Part shown: in pieces, positions 30,151-42,247 of the stretch
Numbering within the stretch: position 1 is the stretch's first letter
Layout of the letters: every line of letters begins with the position of its first letter
Assembly: GCA_035578155.1 (NCBI GenBank)
Contig: JAPWDM010000017.1
Span: 3,186,001 to 3,250,000, forward strand
Length of the DNA: 64,000 nt
Source of the DNA: Brachynemurus nebulosus
Taxonomy: Eukaryota; Arthropoda; Insecta; Neuroptera; Myrmeleontidae
Reading direction: 5' to 3'
Position numbers and translations under genes: made by a program
Notes under the pieces: model-generated
What the model saw: only the letters and a program-made list of their open reading frames with translations
What the model was told of the DNA's origin: nothing
The model's database searches: none

Positions 30151-30654
30151 AATACGACTTTTAACTTTTATGATAATTGAAGATCGCTTAACCCCTCTGA
30201 GATATAATTATCAGAAAACGAATATGTAGTAACTTTTTTGGACTTATAGGTATTTACATTTCTGTACGTCTTATCTTATGGAGCTTTCGTAGTTTACAAA
30301 TATTAACTGGGGAGCTAGATGCAAATAGGGCGTAATTCAATTCATGCCCTATTTCAATTATTTGTATTTCTTAAATCTTTAGAGTAGGTACATTTACTTT
30401 TCGTAAAAAATTTTTAGACCATGTTAGGTGTATTTTAAGAATTAGTACTTGAACTGGCCTTGGATCAGGAACGTTTAGCGAGAACCTATTTAGTAGACTT
30501 AATTTCGTTATTTTGACAAATAAACTTACACCGCTTGTTCTACCAAGTTAGCAAAACGGTGAGACATTCTATTTTATGATAATTTCTGGACACGGAAAAG
30601 AGAGGACGTTTTAAGCGATTGAAAATCGATAAATACCTTTATATTAGGATAATT
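30151..30654. other. AT-rich stretch, no gene seen
   Basis: No supported feature. Confidence 0.5.
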
Positions 30655-31640
30655 TGAGTAGTAGAAATATAGCGGTTCCAGAACTACCTACCCACCTGCC
30701 GATTTTTTGAGTGACCTTGGCAGCAGGCAGCTGTCCTATGCGGATCCCCGTGCGCAACCTAACGGAACCCTGGCGAACCTAAGAATTACACTTTTCAATG
30801 TAAATTCGAAAAATTGTCAATAGATGGCATTGCAGATCCTGGGGTAATTATACTTTTTCATTACTAGATGGCGTTGCTCTTCTGAACACTAGAGAACTCT
30901 GCACCTACATTCAGAATTTCGCCTGAAACAGGTTTAAAGTCGTGTGTGCTTAATGCCGACGTCATTAGAAGATAATTTGTTAGCGTCATAAATAGTTATA
31001 TATGCTAGCGAGTTTTGAAATACGTATGATAAAAACACTATTATATTATTATTGCTAAAGACAATCAGAAAATAAAAAATAATGTAAGGCGTTCGCATAC
31101 TTATGAATGCAAATGTACAAATAATAATTCTTAATAAGCATTCCTTCTCGAAAGTCACTTTGTAATTAATACATTTATGATTAGAAAGCAATTTTTATTT
31201 CCATGTGCATGGCGTCAGTATATCGCGACATTCAAATATGATACTTCCGTTAAATCGTAGGAAATGTCACGTATTTTAACGACAGAGAATCGCCGATAGA
31301 ATAATATGATATCTACGAACATAAAAAATTTTTAATTACCAGTTGCATTTGATATCGTTAAACTACATAAATCTAAAAATGTTACGTAGGTAATATTATA
31401 CATGTACAGTAAAACCTGTTCTGATTTTCACTTTTTTTACATAACATAGTAGATCCTGTCTTAGCGGTAAAATATATCTTAATGTTTAAAACAATTTAAA
31501 AATTTTTTGGTTCAAAGCAACAATACAGTTTCCAACAATGGGACCGTCAACAACAATGAAAAAAATATTTTTGAGAATTAATTGGAAAAATCGGCAAGAA
31601 CTCACAGGATTTGGATAGCATTAGAAAAATTTTATGTGTT
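30655..31640 (+). repeat. left arm of a 4.3-kb giant inverted repeat
   Basis: Mirrors 33290-34985. Outer end AGTAGAAATATAGCGGTTCC equals the complement of 34956-34975. Further mirrored words include CTACCCACCTGCCGATTTTT, GCTAGCGAGTTTTGAAAT and CAGTAAAACCTGTTCTGATT (31407 against 33470). No transposase frame. The arms differ by one extra MITE and extra tandem units in the right arm. Confidence 0.85.
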
Positions 31641-33289
31641 TAATAATAAATATTAATACAGTATTTATTTTGTAACTAAAAACAGAAAAATTTGAAAAAA
31701 AAAAAATTCACCAAAAGAAGACAACAGAATGCTCCAAATGACACTAAAATTACACTAAAATGCTCTGTGTCTTTTTGGTGTCATTTGGTGCCATTTGATG
31801 TCTTTTTGGTGTCATTTGGTGTCTTTTTGGTGTCACTTGGTGTCTTTATTGTGTCATTTAGTGCTTTTAGTATCCTTTGTCTTTTGGTGCTTTTTGAAGA
31901 ATGTGTATTTTCTGAGTTTTTAAAAACAGATAATGTTCCTACATGCCGCTGAATATAGGCACTTAAATTACATTGTCCCATTGACGTTCTGGCACAACAG
32001 AACATATGCGCAAACTATGTAATTCTTACCAGTAAATTCAGACAAATTAATAATTATTTGTTGAAATAAAGTATCGTTGAAAAATAATGATCTAAGACTG
32101 TCGAGCAGGAAAGGGTTAATTAATTGTATACAACATAAATTATGCGAATTTTTATATTTGAATCAAGTTTAAGGTATAATATTAAAAATTAGTTTGATTT
32201 ATTTTTTAGGGATACGTGTAAATCAAATGATCGGTTTTTTCTTTTAAAAATTGTCTTATTAAATATAGTTTAAATAATAGGTACACTATTAAAAATTTAT
32301 TAATTGGCGAAATACAATAATCACTTTTAACATGTAAACAATAATACGGTTTTTTACAAAAACAATGAATTTTTTTAATTTACAAATTTCAAGATATCCA
32401 ACGTTTTGAATTGCAATTTATGAGTTAGTTCGATTGGTCCATGGCTTATTATTCCCAATTGCGGATTGTTCTGTAGCCACGCGAGAATCTGTTCGTTGAG
32501 ATTATCAAATTTTGCTAGCAAAGATATGTAGCTGATCTCCATTTCTAAAATTTTTTTCATTTTCGATGAACCGAATTTTCATGGTAGTTGACTTCCACCC
32601 ATTATTTGATATATTTTTCCAATCTTCATATTAGAAAGTTTAATCCACCGTCTGATAGAATCAAGGTTGTTTAATTGTGTCATGAAATTTGACGCCATTT
32701 GTTACACTCGTCTCTGTTTCCAAATGAAACAGCAGTAGTAATGGAATCCATTTCACAATAATTGATTTTTGACACAACAATTAAAAAAATTTTTGCAGCA
32801 GTATTTTTTTAATGTTTTAACCAAAGTCTCAAATCAAATTGTTAATGAAGAAATCATGCTACAGTCTTTTATAGCAGAAAAATAGTATGATGTCGTCTGG
32901 TAACTCGAAATTTCAACAGATTTCAACGAGCATATTCTGAATGTAAGAAGAATGAACCGCTTTTAAGTTAAACACAGTTCAAGGATATTGCTCCAATCAT
33001 ATCCATCGATTGTTCTTACATGTATTAATTACAAAGTGACTTTCAAGAAGGCACGCACCCATCCTTTACAGCTATATTCAATAGTACGTAACAGTTGATG
33101 GTTTGATTTTTGAGGGCCTTTGTTAATAAAAGTATAATAGTATTTTTATCATACGAATTTCAAAACTTGCTAGCATATCTAATTTTTTAAACACTAACAA
33201 ATTAAATATAGATTATTTTAAGAATGGCATATAGATAAAAAAATTGATTTTCTTTTCAAATTTTTTTGTTAAGTGTAGTTACAAAATAA
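31641..33289. other. loop of the giant inverted repeat
   Basis: Holds the minisatellite at 31750-31900 and AT-rich DNA. Near 33040-33180 it repeats words of the arms (TACAAAGTGACTTTC; AAAACTTGCTAGCATAT), so it has captured a partial third copy of an arm segment. The frame at 32375-32560 has no recognised motif. Confidence 0.5.
31750..31900. repeat. ~22-bp minisatellite
   Basis: Units of 'GTCTTTTTGGTGTCATTTGG' recur about six times with small changes. The repeat yields accidental frames on both strands (Val/Phe-rich on plus, 'NDTKKTP' on minus). Confidence 0.8.
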
Positions 33290-33843
33290 ATACTGTATTA
33301 ATATTTATTAAAACATATAAATTTTTTCCAGTGATATCAAAATCCTGCGAATTCTTGTCGATTTTTCCAATTCATTCTCAAAAATATTATTTTCACTGTT
33401 GTTGACGGTCCCATTGTTGGAAACTGTATTGTTGCTTTGTCCTAAAAATTTTTTAAATTGTTTTAAAAATCAGAACAGGTTTTACTGTACATGTATCATA
33501 TTACATACGTGACATTTCTAGATTTATGTAAGTTAACGATATCAAATGCAACTGATAATTGAAATTTTCTTATGTGCACAGAGATATTATATTACTATAT
33601 CGGCGACTACTTGTCGTTAAAATACGTGTCTTTTTCTATTATTTAAAGGAAGTATCATATTTGAATGTCGCGACATACCGACGCCGTGCACATGGAAATA
33701 AAAATTGCGTTGTCATGATACATGTATTAATTACAAAGTGACCTTCGTGAAGGAATGCTTATTAAGAAGTATCATTTGTACAGTTGCATTCATAAGTATG
33801 CGAACGCCTTTTTATTTTCTGATGGTCTTTATTAATAAAAGTA

Positions 33844-34445
33844 TGGGTAACTTCAAAAATGTAAACTTTACCGCATCGATGTAGCATCATGACTTTTCTG
33901 ATGCGTCTAATACTACATGATGCGCTGCTGATGCTCTCTTGAAATTTGATGCACATTAGATGTTTTTGAACGGGATATTGGCATCATAAATTTAGCCTCT
34001 GATTTGGCTACAGATAGACTATAGATAATACAGCAATACAGTCCTTTTATAGGTATATTATCTTTGAATTTCAACGTGAACTTACTTGAAATTGAATATA
34101 TTGAAATTATTTGAATAAAAAATATTACATACCTATTTTGAGTGCAAGATGTATTCAAATAGTTTAAACAATTTTAATCAAAGGTAAATACATTCATCTT
34201 TTTCAACAATTTGTTTTTCGGAATTATTCCTGCTGGTGTTAATACCTACATAATATGGCAAGTAGTTATAATTCTACATTATACACATTACATGCATCTT
34301 GGACACGTATCATCAAATTTCTTGATGCATTGTTTTGACGCATCAAATGCAAAAATGAACTTTTGTTTTTTCGTGTTGATGCGTCTGATGAGTTTTTGAA
34401 CTTTTGACTCTGCTTCATGCAAGCAGTGATGCATTTTTTAAATTA
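33844..34445. mobile_element. GATGC-rich MITE inside the right arm
   Basis: Absent from the mirrored position in the left arm (around 31055-31075). Ends GGGTAACTTCAAAAATG and, in complement, GGCTAATTTAAAAAATG are inverted repeats. GATGC/GCATC words are scattered throughout (for example 33870-33955 and 34310-34435), probable binding repeats. No ORF of note. Confidence 0.55.
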
Positions 34446-34589
34446 GCCTATAATAGTATCTTTTTCATACGCATTTCAAAACTCGCTAGCGTATATAATT
34501 ATTTTAGACGATAACAAATTATCTTCTAATGACATCGACACACACGAGTTTATACATGTTTCATGCGAAATTCTGAATCTAGGTGTAGA

Positions 34590-34860
34590 GTTCGCTAGTG
34601 TTCACACTAGCAAAGCCATCTAGTAGTGAAAAGTATACGAGTAGCGTCATCTATTGTGCGACAATTTTTCAAATTTACGCACACATAGGTCGCTAGTATC
34701 CAGGCTAGCAGCCCCATCTAGTAGTGAAAAAGTATAACTACCCCAGGATCTGCAATGCTATCTGTTGACAATTTTTCAAATTTATCCACAGAGTTCGCTA
34801 GTGTTCAGACTAGCAGCGCCATCTAGCAGTGAATAGTATAATTCTTAGGTTAAGCTAAGT
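34590..34860. repeat. ~110-bp tandem repeat with palindromes
   Basis: 'TTCGCTAGTGTTCxxACTAG' followed by 'GCCATCTAGTAGTGAAAAGTAT' and 'GACAATTTTTCAAATTTA' repeats at about 34590, 34690 and 34795. The left arm has fewer units (30815-30900). CTAGTGTTCACACTAG-type words are near-palindromic. Confidence 0.7.
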
Positions 34861-34985
34861 TCGCTAGGGATCCGTTAGGTTGGGCACGAGAACCCACATA
34901 GGACAGCTGCCTCCTGCAAAGGTCACTCAAAAAATCGGCAGGTGGGTAGGTAGTTCTGGAACCGCTATATTTCCACTACTAATTT

Positions 34986-35702
34986 GAAGCCACGATTTTG
35001 TATTTTAGATTAACTTTCAGTTCCAAATAACATATCTAAATTATTTTTTTATAATTATTTACTCTTGAGCCATTTTTTCTATTTTTAAGCTGTATTATAT
35101 ACAATCAAATGTATTCAAATATTTACGGTTGCTCAATTATTTTTTGACCGTTGACCCCACGATTGATGAACAGGTGGTTCAACGTTGGGTCAACGGTCAA
35201 AAAATAATTAAGATTACAAAGTGTACCCAAAAATATTCTTCATCTATTTACGGTTGCGTTTTTGGGTTAAGGACATGTGATAACTTTTAATAAGAATCAA
35301 ATTTCTGAGAAATTTCATGTAAAAAAGGATTCAACATATAACTACATTTGTGGCGAACATTGTACAAGTGTACATATACATATTTATGAAATTAACAAGA
35401 ATTGCATATTTTTGTTTAGAATTTAATATATAATTATGTGCTTATCAAGTTTAACAAAAATTGTGAAAAATAAAAAAAATCGTTCCATTTTTAAATAACT
35501 TATATTTTAAAAGAATATAAACATATATAATTTGTATGAGCTCGGTTGCTAATGGTGTTTAATATATGAACTCAATTCGAATGATTAACATAATTTTTGA
35601 TCGAATTTTTCACATAAAATTAGACTAGATACAGCCTATACGATGGTAAATATTATTTATTATATAAACAAGTACATATTATATATAAATAAGTACAATA
35701 CG
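34986..35702. other. AT-rich stretch with a small hairpin
   Basis: Apart from the perfect hairpin at 35135-35209 nothing is recognised. Confidence 0.45.
35135..35209. repeat. perfect 23-bp inverted repeat
   Basis: 35135-35157 (AATTATTTTTTGACCGTTGA...) is the exact complement of 35187-35209, around a 29-nt spacer. Likely the termini of a tiny MITE or a cruciform-capable repeat. Confidence 0.85.
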
Positions 35703-35847
35703 CTTCAAAAAGTGATCGAAAACTCTGACTCAGGGGAGAGGATGCCCACACTTTTGACGCTGCACTGTACTTAATGTTGTGGTACACTGCCGTGTCAAAA
35801 GTGGGGACACCCCCCTTCGGGTGAGAGTGTTCAATCACTTTTTGAAG
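35703..35847. mobile_element. 145-bp near-complete hairpin (MITE)
   Basis: CTTCAAAAAGTGATCGAA at the left and its complement at the right continue inward through ACTCT, a G/C block and CACTTTTGAC / GTCAAAAGTG, so almost the whole unit folds on itself. No ORF. Confidence 0.75.
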
Positions 35848-36157
35848 TTTACCGACGCTCCTGATCTTCCGATTTTACGTACTTCCCCTTAATTTTACAC
35901 AAACTAGTATACCATATACCATCTTTTGTCAGAAAACTTAATTTTAATTCGAGTTTAAGCGTAGCAAATTTGAAAAACGTAGTTTCGAGAAAAACGCGTT
36001 TAAAATTTAAGTTTCTGGTTAGACTATCGGAATATGCAAAAAAAATTGTTGTTATTTCACAAACTCGTATAGTTATTTATAATATAAATTTTTGGTCATT
36101 TTACGTACATGATTTTAGGTTACATACAAAGGTTATTTATATCTGTACTCCATAGAA

Positions 36158-36161
<4 letters not shown>

Positions 36162-36224
<63 letters not shown>
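36162..36224. repeat. (TA)n microsatellite
   Basis: About 63 bp of TA. Confidence 0.95.
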
Positions 36225-36227
<3 letters not shown>

Positions 36228-36409
36228 CATATTTAAACCAAATAAAAAGGTGATTTAGCCCTTATAATCTCTTAACTGGACTAATAAAAATTATTTGTAT
36301 AGTTTTATTGCGCTAACTTCAAAAATTAACTGGAAAATGTTGAAATTTATAAGGCATGTGTTTCTATAAATAGGCATTGATCAGACGCAAAAGAGACACA
36401 TTCAACAGC

Positions 36410-36412
<3 letters not shown>

Positions 36413-36455
<43 letters not shown>
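36413..36455. repeat. (TA)n microsatellite
   Basis: About 43 bp of TA. Confidence 0.95.
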
Positions 36456-36459
<4 letters not shown>

Positions 36460-38658
36460 TTTTTTAAATTAAGTAAGGAAACATTAAATGCGAGGTGAAT
36501 TTAAATTGGAAAACAATCATTCTATTAATAATAATTTTTGTTATCAGACGTTTCTTTCAGAAATAACTTCATTAATATGTATATGTCAAAACTGTTTTTT
36601 ATTGGATCGTGTTCTGGTATAGGGGATTTTACGTTATACGCTTTTATGTAATAAAATTAAAAAATATTTAACTTCCAGAGTCTTTCAGAATCTGTGATCT
36701 CTGTAGGCAAATTTACCTTATTAAGGTGAGCATTTTTTAAAAAGTTAAGATATTTTTCGCACAAATTAAGCGACCCGAACTTGAGCCTTTTTTTACCAGT
36801 TACAAATTACTGAGCTCAATTCCATCAATTAGCAATTATTTGAGCACAATTTATCAACTATGAAGTAGTTTCGGATATATTGAACTTGCGCTCCAGACGA
36901 GCTCTTGCACCATAGTAACATTTGAACAATGTTGGCATAGAAGTATTGGAGTTTTGAAATACTTATTAAAATGGTAGAAATCGGATCAAGGATATTCAAA
37001 TTTGTAACTAATTAGTAAATTAGTTTATTAGTCGTGCAGATGTCGATCCGAATTAGGTTTTGCTCCAGATGCAAGAGCGAGCCTGCTGCGAAGAGTTTAC
37101 CGAGCAGAACTGTATGTAGGGCAAAAACCGTGTAACTGTAAATATATTGCAAACTTATGTCTAAAAATAATTTACTTAGTTGATATTTTGTTTAGAGTTA
37201 ATATAAAAATTTGTTGGCTGCGGTACCACACGTATTAGTTTTTTGTGTTGTTTACCTATAATACGATTGTAATTGTTACCCTCTCGCCGTTCTACACTTA
37301 ACTCGTTTACAATAATAATAATACGGCTATACATATTATGTATCATAATTGTATCTAAACAGGCCAGGTGTTCATTCCTATTAAAATACATTGTTATTTT
37401 AAAGTACCTATTCGTTGCTTGCTATGTTTTTATGAGTATTTTACTGCAGAGGATGACTAACACATATTAAATAACAATAAATGCATTCCAGTACTAATAA
37501 AAAAAATTAGCTTTGCTTAAATGTTACCAGTTATACTCCTAATTACATTTAACCAATTTTTATTTTCTTATAGAAAAAATTAGTGTAGGTAAATACTGTT
37601 TTCAGTATTCAAAATTTTTTTCAGTTAAGTTTAGGTACTTAATTTATTTTTGTTTAGGTTCGCACAAGTAGTACTCTGAACACACTTAGGCCACAATATT
37701 ACAATAAAGTAAAGCCAATATTTTATAGATAATTGGGTGACATGTTTCCACTTATTTATATTTATTAATACAAATATATACATATAAAAATTGTCTGTCG
37801 GTTTTGCTTTTCGTTGTCGAAAATAACCATGACAAAACTGTTCTAAATGTGGAATTTATACATATTTATAATGGTAACATATAACAAAACAGATATTTAC
37901 ATAATGATGTATGATTCAGTAAAACTGTTGGAGTCATTATAACGTAGACATTTGTAAAATTATAATATAAAAAATAAAGGTGATTTAATTACAGAGATTA
38001 TTTCCAAATTGAATTAAAATTTTTGAAATTAATTTGTAAAGTAAGTATACATAAGACAAATAATAATCGGTCCTAATATTACAAGAACGAAAAGTCAAAC
38101 TTAGCCGACAACTACCTTAAAAATGATTAATCTCGGGATAAGCCCAGTAAATTTGTTCTTCAGAAAATTTTATTTTCATATTTTTTTGAATATGCAAGTT
38201 TTAAAGATATGCATTTATTCACTTATAATAAGAGACAATAAATTTATAAAAATGTACAAATATTTAAAAAATTTGGATGACTGTCAAAAAACGTTCCAAG
38301 AAATTCATTGACACTTGCATTTTTCAAGGCCATTATTTTAATACTTTTAAATTTATTTACGGTCATTTACGTTAAGGTCACACTCGTGATCCTATTTTTG
38401 ACTTTCGGTAAAAAGTTCATTGCACAAAATATATAGATATAACAGAAGGTGTATTGCAGGGAGACTCAATAAGCCCCTTGCTCTTTGCGCTCTTTTTGCA
38501 TGATATTGAGGAATACTTCAGGGAAAACGGAGCCGATGGATTATACATCAAGGGTAGCAATGCTGTTAACGTTTTATTGTATGCCGATGATATAGTGATC
38601 TTAAGTGAAAATCAGTCAGATTTAGGGAAAAAGATTAAAATATTGGAGGCTTATTGTA

Positions 38659-40188
38659 GGGGAGAGTGGGGATGTTTGGGACGTGGGAGGTTTGGGACAC
38701 CTTCATTTTATTTTGTTACGTTGGCTGCAGTGAGCCAATTTCCCTCCAGAATGAAGGACTAACTTCAATATTAGTGTACCTTGACTTCCATGAAGTTAAA
38801 TTGGAAGACGCTGCTGTCATTGAGAAAACTGTGATTTTTCCTCAAAAAGTCTGGGTTTTTCAACCCGAAGTTTCAATTCACTCTATCTTCATTTTACATC
38901 ATCAAGTAAGTGTAAATTATTTATCAAATGACCACATCATTAAGGTTTATTTTAATGAACAAAACAGCTTTATCTTTTTAAGGTTATGATTTTAGAACAC
39001 ATTTTAACTTAACAGGCACATTTGGGAGGTTTGGGACAGCTCATGTTGGGAGGTTTGGGACAGTGTCCCGAACCTCCCTAGAGAAAAATCATGTAAGCTT
39101 GCGAGATTGTATGTTATATAATACACTCTCAAATAAGCTTACATGATTTTTTTTAACTGAATCTGTAACAAAATAACCTTAAAATGTAAGAAAATATTTT
39201 CATTTTTAAACGTTTAATAAAACTATATTCGTCAATAACTGAAAAAACCTATAATTTTTCGGAAATTTACCAACCAGATCAAAAAGAAAAAACAGAAGAA
39301 AATTGAAAACATTGACAGCTCATTAGAGAGTTCGTCAGACATTTCCTCTGGTGAAAGTATTCTGAATGTTTCAGATGAAGAGTATGCTGATCTTTCAGAC
39401 TTTCAACCGAAAGATTTGAAACACGGCACATTTGTTTTGGTGGAGTTCAAGGGAGGAGCAAGACTCTCTACTAAATATAGGTATGCCTGTATTGTACAAA
39501 GACCACCTGATGAAGATGCGCCTTCTGAAGAAATAGAAGTCAGTGTTATATAAATGTATTGATTCATCAAAGAAAACTTTCATTACTCAAGAAGAAGACA
39601 TATCTGTTATGAGAATTGAAAGTGTGTTAGGAATTTTACCAGTTCCGAGAATTTCAATGACAAGGGACAGATTGAGATATATGTGTTTTGTCAGCCAATA
39701 AATAAATTTTGTAAATAGTAACCTTTCCATGTAATTAAAAACCTGAATTTTTTGGAAGAAAGACATCATGTAGCGGGATTTAGTTATAAAATTTTTCATG
39801 AACTTGACTGTTTTAGAATCAAATAATTATGTTATTATTATTATTTTAGTTTCTAATGCCTAAACTATTGTTAATTTAATTTCAATTACTTTAGTAATGC
39901 AAAAATACAGAGATTTTGAGTGATATCTTTTAGTTTTATTATATATACCAAACCTCCCCGAGCACAGTCCCAAACCTCCCCAGGGTAGGGAGGATTGGGA
40001 CATTTGATATACTTTAAGAAAATTGTTATTTTAATTCAAATTTTTATTATTTTAACTTTAAAAAAAATATCACAATATAGCTGAAAAGTTACTTTACCAT
40101 TTGCAATTGTTCTGGTTCTTTAAGCTAAAATTATAAGACGTAGAAAAAATAATCACTGAAAATTGTCCCAAACATCCCCACCCTCCCC
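38659..40188 (+). mobile_element. TA-flanked DNA transposon (1530 bp) in the RT relic
   Basis: Ends GGGGAGAGTGGGGATGTTTG and, in complement, GGGGAGGGTGGGGATGTTTG; TA at 38657-38658 and 40189-40190. Motif GGGAGGTTTGGGAC recurs at 38686, 39022, 39047 and, in complement, near 39952 and 39970, with a palindromic pair at 39045-39080. TA target and clustered subterminal repeats point to the Tc1/mariner-pogo superfamily. It retains only the end of a protein (39259-39701). Confidence 0.85.
39259..39701 (+). pseudogene. C-terminal part of a DNA-transposon protein
   Basis: Reads a Lys-rich segment, an acidic Ser-rich linker (SSLESSSDISSGESILNVSD), then PKDLKHGTFVLVEFKGGARL and YRYACIVQRPPDE. After a frameshift near 39545 it continues KTFITQEEDISVMRIESVLG and ILPVPRISMTRDRLRYMCFV. 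This 'FVLVxF...EEDIxxxxxxxIxxxLPxPxxxxRxRxxF' ending is one I associate with C-termini of insect pogo-like transposases; that link is from memory. The DNA-binding and DDE regions are absent, so the element is a deletion derivative. Confidence 0.5.
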
Positions 40189-41200
40189 TAAAGAAAATAT
40201 GTTAACGATGAACGTAGCCAAAACAAAGATCATTCAGTTTATTAAAGGAAATAGAAAGAAGGGAATAGGCAATTTCTTTTACGAAAATGAAAGTATCGAA
40301 ATAGTCAAAGAATCTGAATATTTAGGAGTTACAAACGTCAATTCTTTTTTATTTCTTGGAAATACTAAACGAGTAATCAGTAAAGCGAGTATGGCTATAG
40401 CTTCCACTATAAATGTTTTAGCAAAAGCAAAATCTGGTGACTGGGATTCGAAAAACCGATTACTTGATTACCTATATTTGCATCGGTACTACTATATGCA
40501 GCTCCGTCTTATACAGGTCCTTACAATATTACCAATATGTTGAAAAAATTCAACTCCGTTTCTTCAAAAAAATTTTAATGTTGCCAAGGAATACACCAAA
40601 TTATGTAGTTAGATTAGAAGTGGGGACTATACCATTATTGTATCGAATAATGAAACTGCTTTTGAATTGGATCATGAAAGTTAAGCAGATGAGACCAAAT
40701 AGATTGTCTATTCTGTGCTTCCAAAGACTACTAGTAAGTCTACAAAAAAGTCCGCAAAAAAATATAACTGGGTTACCCAAGTGCGAGAGCTTCTTCATCA
40801 AGTAAACGCACAAAGTTTTTTGCAATTGAACGAATTTGATGATCGTACCGTACAAAATATTCTAAATAATTTTCAGGACAAAATGAGACAAGACGATCTG
40901 ATAAGATTAGAAAAATCCAATTTTTGTCAGTATTATAAAATGTTATATCTGGAGCAAAAAGCGCAATTATAATTAAAATTTAAAATATCATTATCGATAA
41001 TTCGAACAATCGCACAGTTACGAACAGTGGGAGGTAGCACATGTAGAATTATAATTAACAATAGCATATATAGATTTAAACAAGATGAAATTTGTACTCT
41101 TTGTAATTTCAATTAATTAGAAACCTTGGAACATATTTTAGTAGAATGCCCAATGTACAAAAATGTACGTAATCAATATTCTGGCAGAGACAAATAATTT

Positions 41201-41592
41201 AACAAATACCTGTAATCATAGAACACTAGAAGCAAACTAATATCAAAAAAGTGTAGTTCGCTTGGTGTCATTTGTTGGTCTGTCACAGCTTAAGGCATTT
41301 AGTCAGTCGGTGTAGGTCACCGAATACACTACGATTGTTATGTATTGTATTACCATTATTGCTTGAGCTGCACGTTGATCTATCTGATAATACGTGTTTT
41401 GTAGTTGTGTGTGTGAATACGCACACAGAAGCAAACATCAAACCAACACCAGTACAAAGAGTGTGTACCCACACAATATAGTAATGCGAAGTGAGGAGGA
41501 TTTTACGTCACTTTTCTGCTACATTTGGAATACTAACTATCATAATACTAATAGTAGTTTGGCCCCTTGCCTGTAATTTATTATGAGCAAAT
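41201..41592. other. no gene seen
   Basis: Short frames around 41272-41576 overlap on both strands (TGTGTGTGAATACGCACACA palindrome at 41408). No motif. Confidence 0.4.
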
Positions 41593-41596
41593 TTAA

Positions 41597-41843
41597 CCCT
41601 TTGCACTCGATAAGCGCCGCCACGGCGACACAATAAATACGCTTTAAGCTACGCTTACGCAATAAATACGCTACTAAAAATTTAATATTAAAATACAATG
41701 TTTGTAATATGCAAATAAAAATAAAATATGTAAGTAAACTACTTTTGTTTAAAATACTTATCTTTGATGTATTACAATTTTTTATTAAAACTACTGTCGA
41801 GTAGCTGAGTACTCATACTAAAAAATGGTTCGAGTGCAAAGGG
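41597..41843. mobile_element. TTAA MITE, short copy (247 bp)
   Basis: CCCTTTGCACTCGA at the left and TCGAGTGCAAAGGG at the right, with TTAA on both sides (41593-41596, 41844-41847). Same termini as 57658-58285. TTAA plus CCC termini are typical of piggyBac-mobilised elements. Includes CGCCGCCACGGCGAC and two 'CAATAAATACGCT' units. Confidence 0.85.
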
Positions 41844-41847
41844 TTAA

Positions 41848-42241
41848 AAAATAAATGTGTAAACTCGTACAAATTTGCGGAAGCAGCATTTCACATTCGT
41901 GGGTACATTTTAGATTGTGACTGATATTAGGATTGTGTTGTGTACGTAATATGTGTAATGTGAAACGAAGATATATGCATATTATATGCATACATATATG
42001 TATAATGGTAGAATATTTATATATAAGATTATTAAAACAAACATTGCATTTATTACAACTAATACATACAACTAATGATTAGTTGATTACTGTTAAAAAT
42101 GTCAAACATATGTAGGTATATCTACATGGGCATTCTGAAGTAAACAGTGAACAAACTTAATATTTTTAAGATCTGTATGACCCACAGACTAAGGCAGAGA
42201 CAACATATCTATCTCTATACTACTGGAACCAGTGTAACCAG
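41848..42241. other. AT-rich stretch, no gene seen
   Basis: Nothing supported. Confidence 0.45.
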
Positions 42242-42247
42242 TAAGAG

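Larger units (their letters stand above)
33290..34985 (-). repeat. right arm of the giant inverted repeat
   Basis: Reverse complement of 30655-31640. Interrupted by the GATGC-rich MITE at 33844-34445, and expanded by tandem units at 34590-34860. Confidence 0.85.
35848..38399. other. AT-rich stretch with two (TA)n arrays
   Basis: (TA)n at 36162-36224 and 36413-36455. No gene or element boundary is supported elsewhere. Confidence 0.45.
38400..41200 (+). pseudogene. non-LTR reverse transcriptase relic, split by a DNA transposon
   Basis: The first piece (to 38656) reads ITEGVLQGDSISPLLFALFL (RT motif B) and NVLLYADDIVILSENQSDLG (YADD catalytic block), ending ...ILEAYC. The second piece resumes at 40191 with KENMLTMNVAKTKIIQF and KESEYLGVT (thumb), then after a frameshift near 40480-40490 IQLRFFKKILMLPRNTP, another shift near 40715, and finally ICTLCNFN...LEHILVECPMYK (41090-41160), the C-terminal C-C-H-C motif of many LINE ORF2 proteins. 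Removing 38659-40188 and one TA rejoins the frame exactly. The 5' part (endonuclease and RT fingers) is missing, so the copy was already 5'-truncated. Family uncertain. Confidence 0.8.

Noticed and set aside
31692..32005. Repeat-containing proteins on both strands
   Set aside because: Both derive from a 22-bp minisatellite; no start context or motif supports expression.
34590..34860. CRISPR-like array
   Set aside because: Only about three diverged ~110-bp units in a eukaryotic inverted repeat, with no equal spacers and no cas genes.
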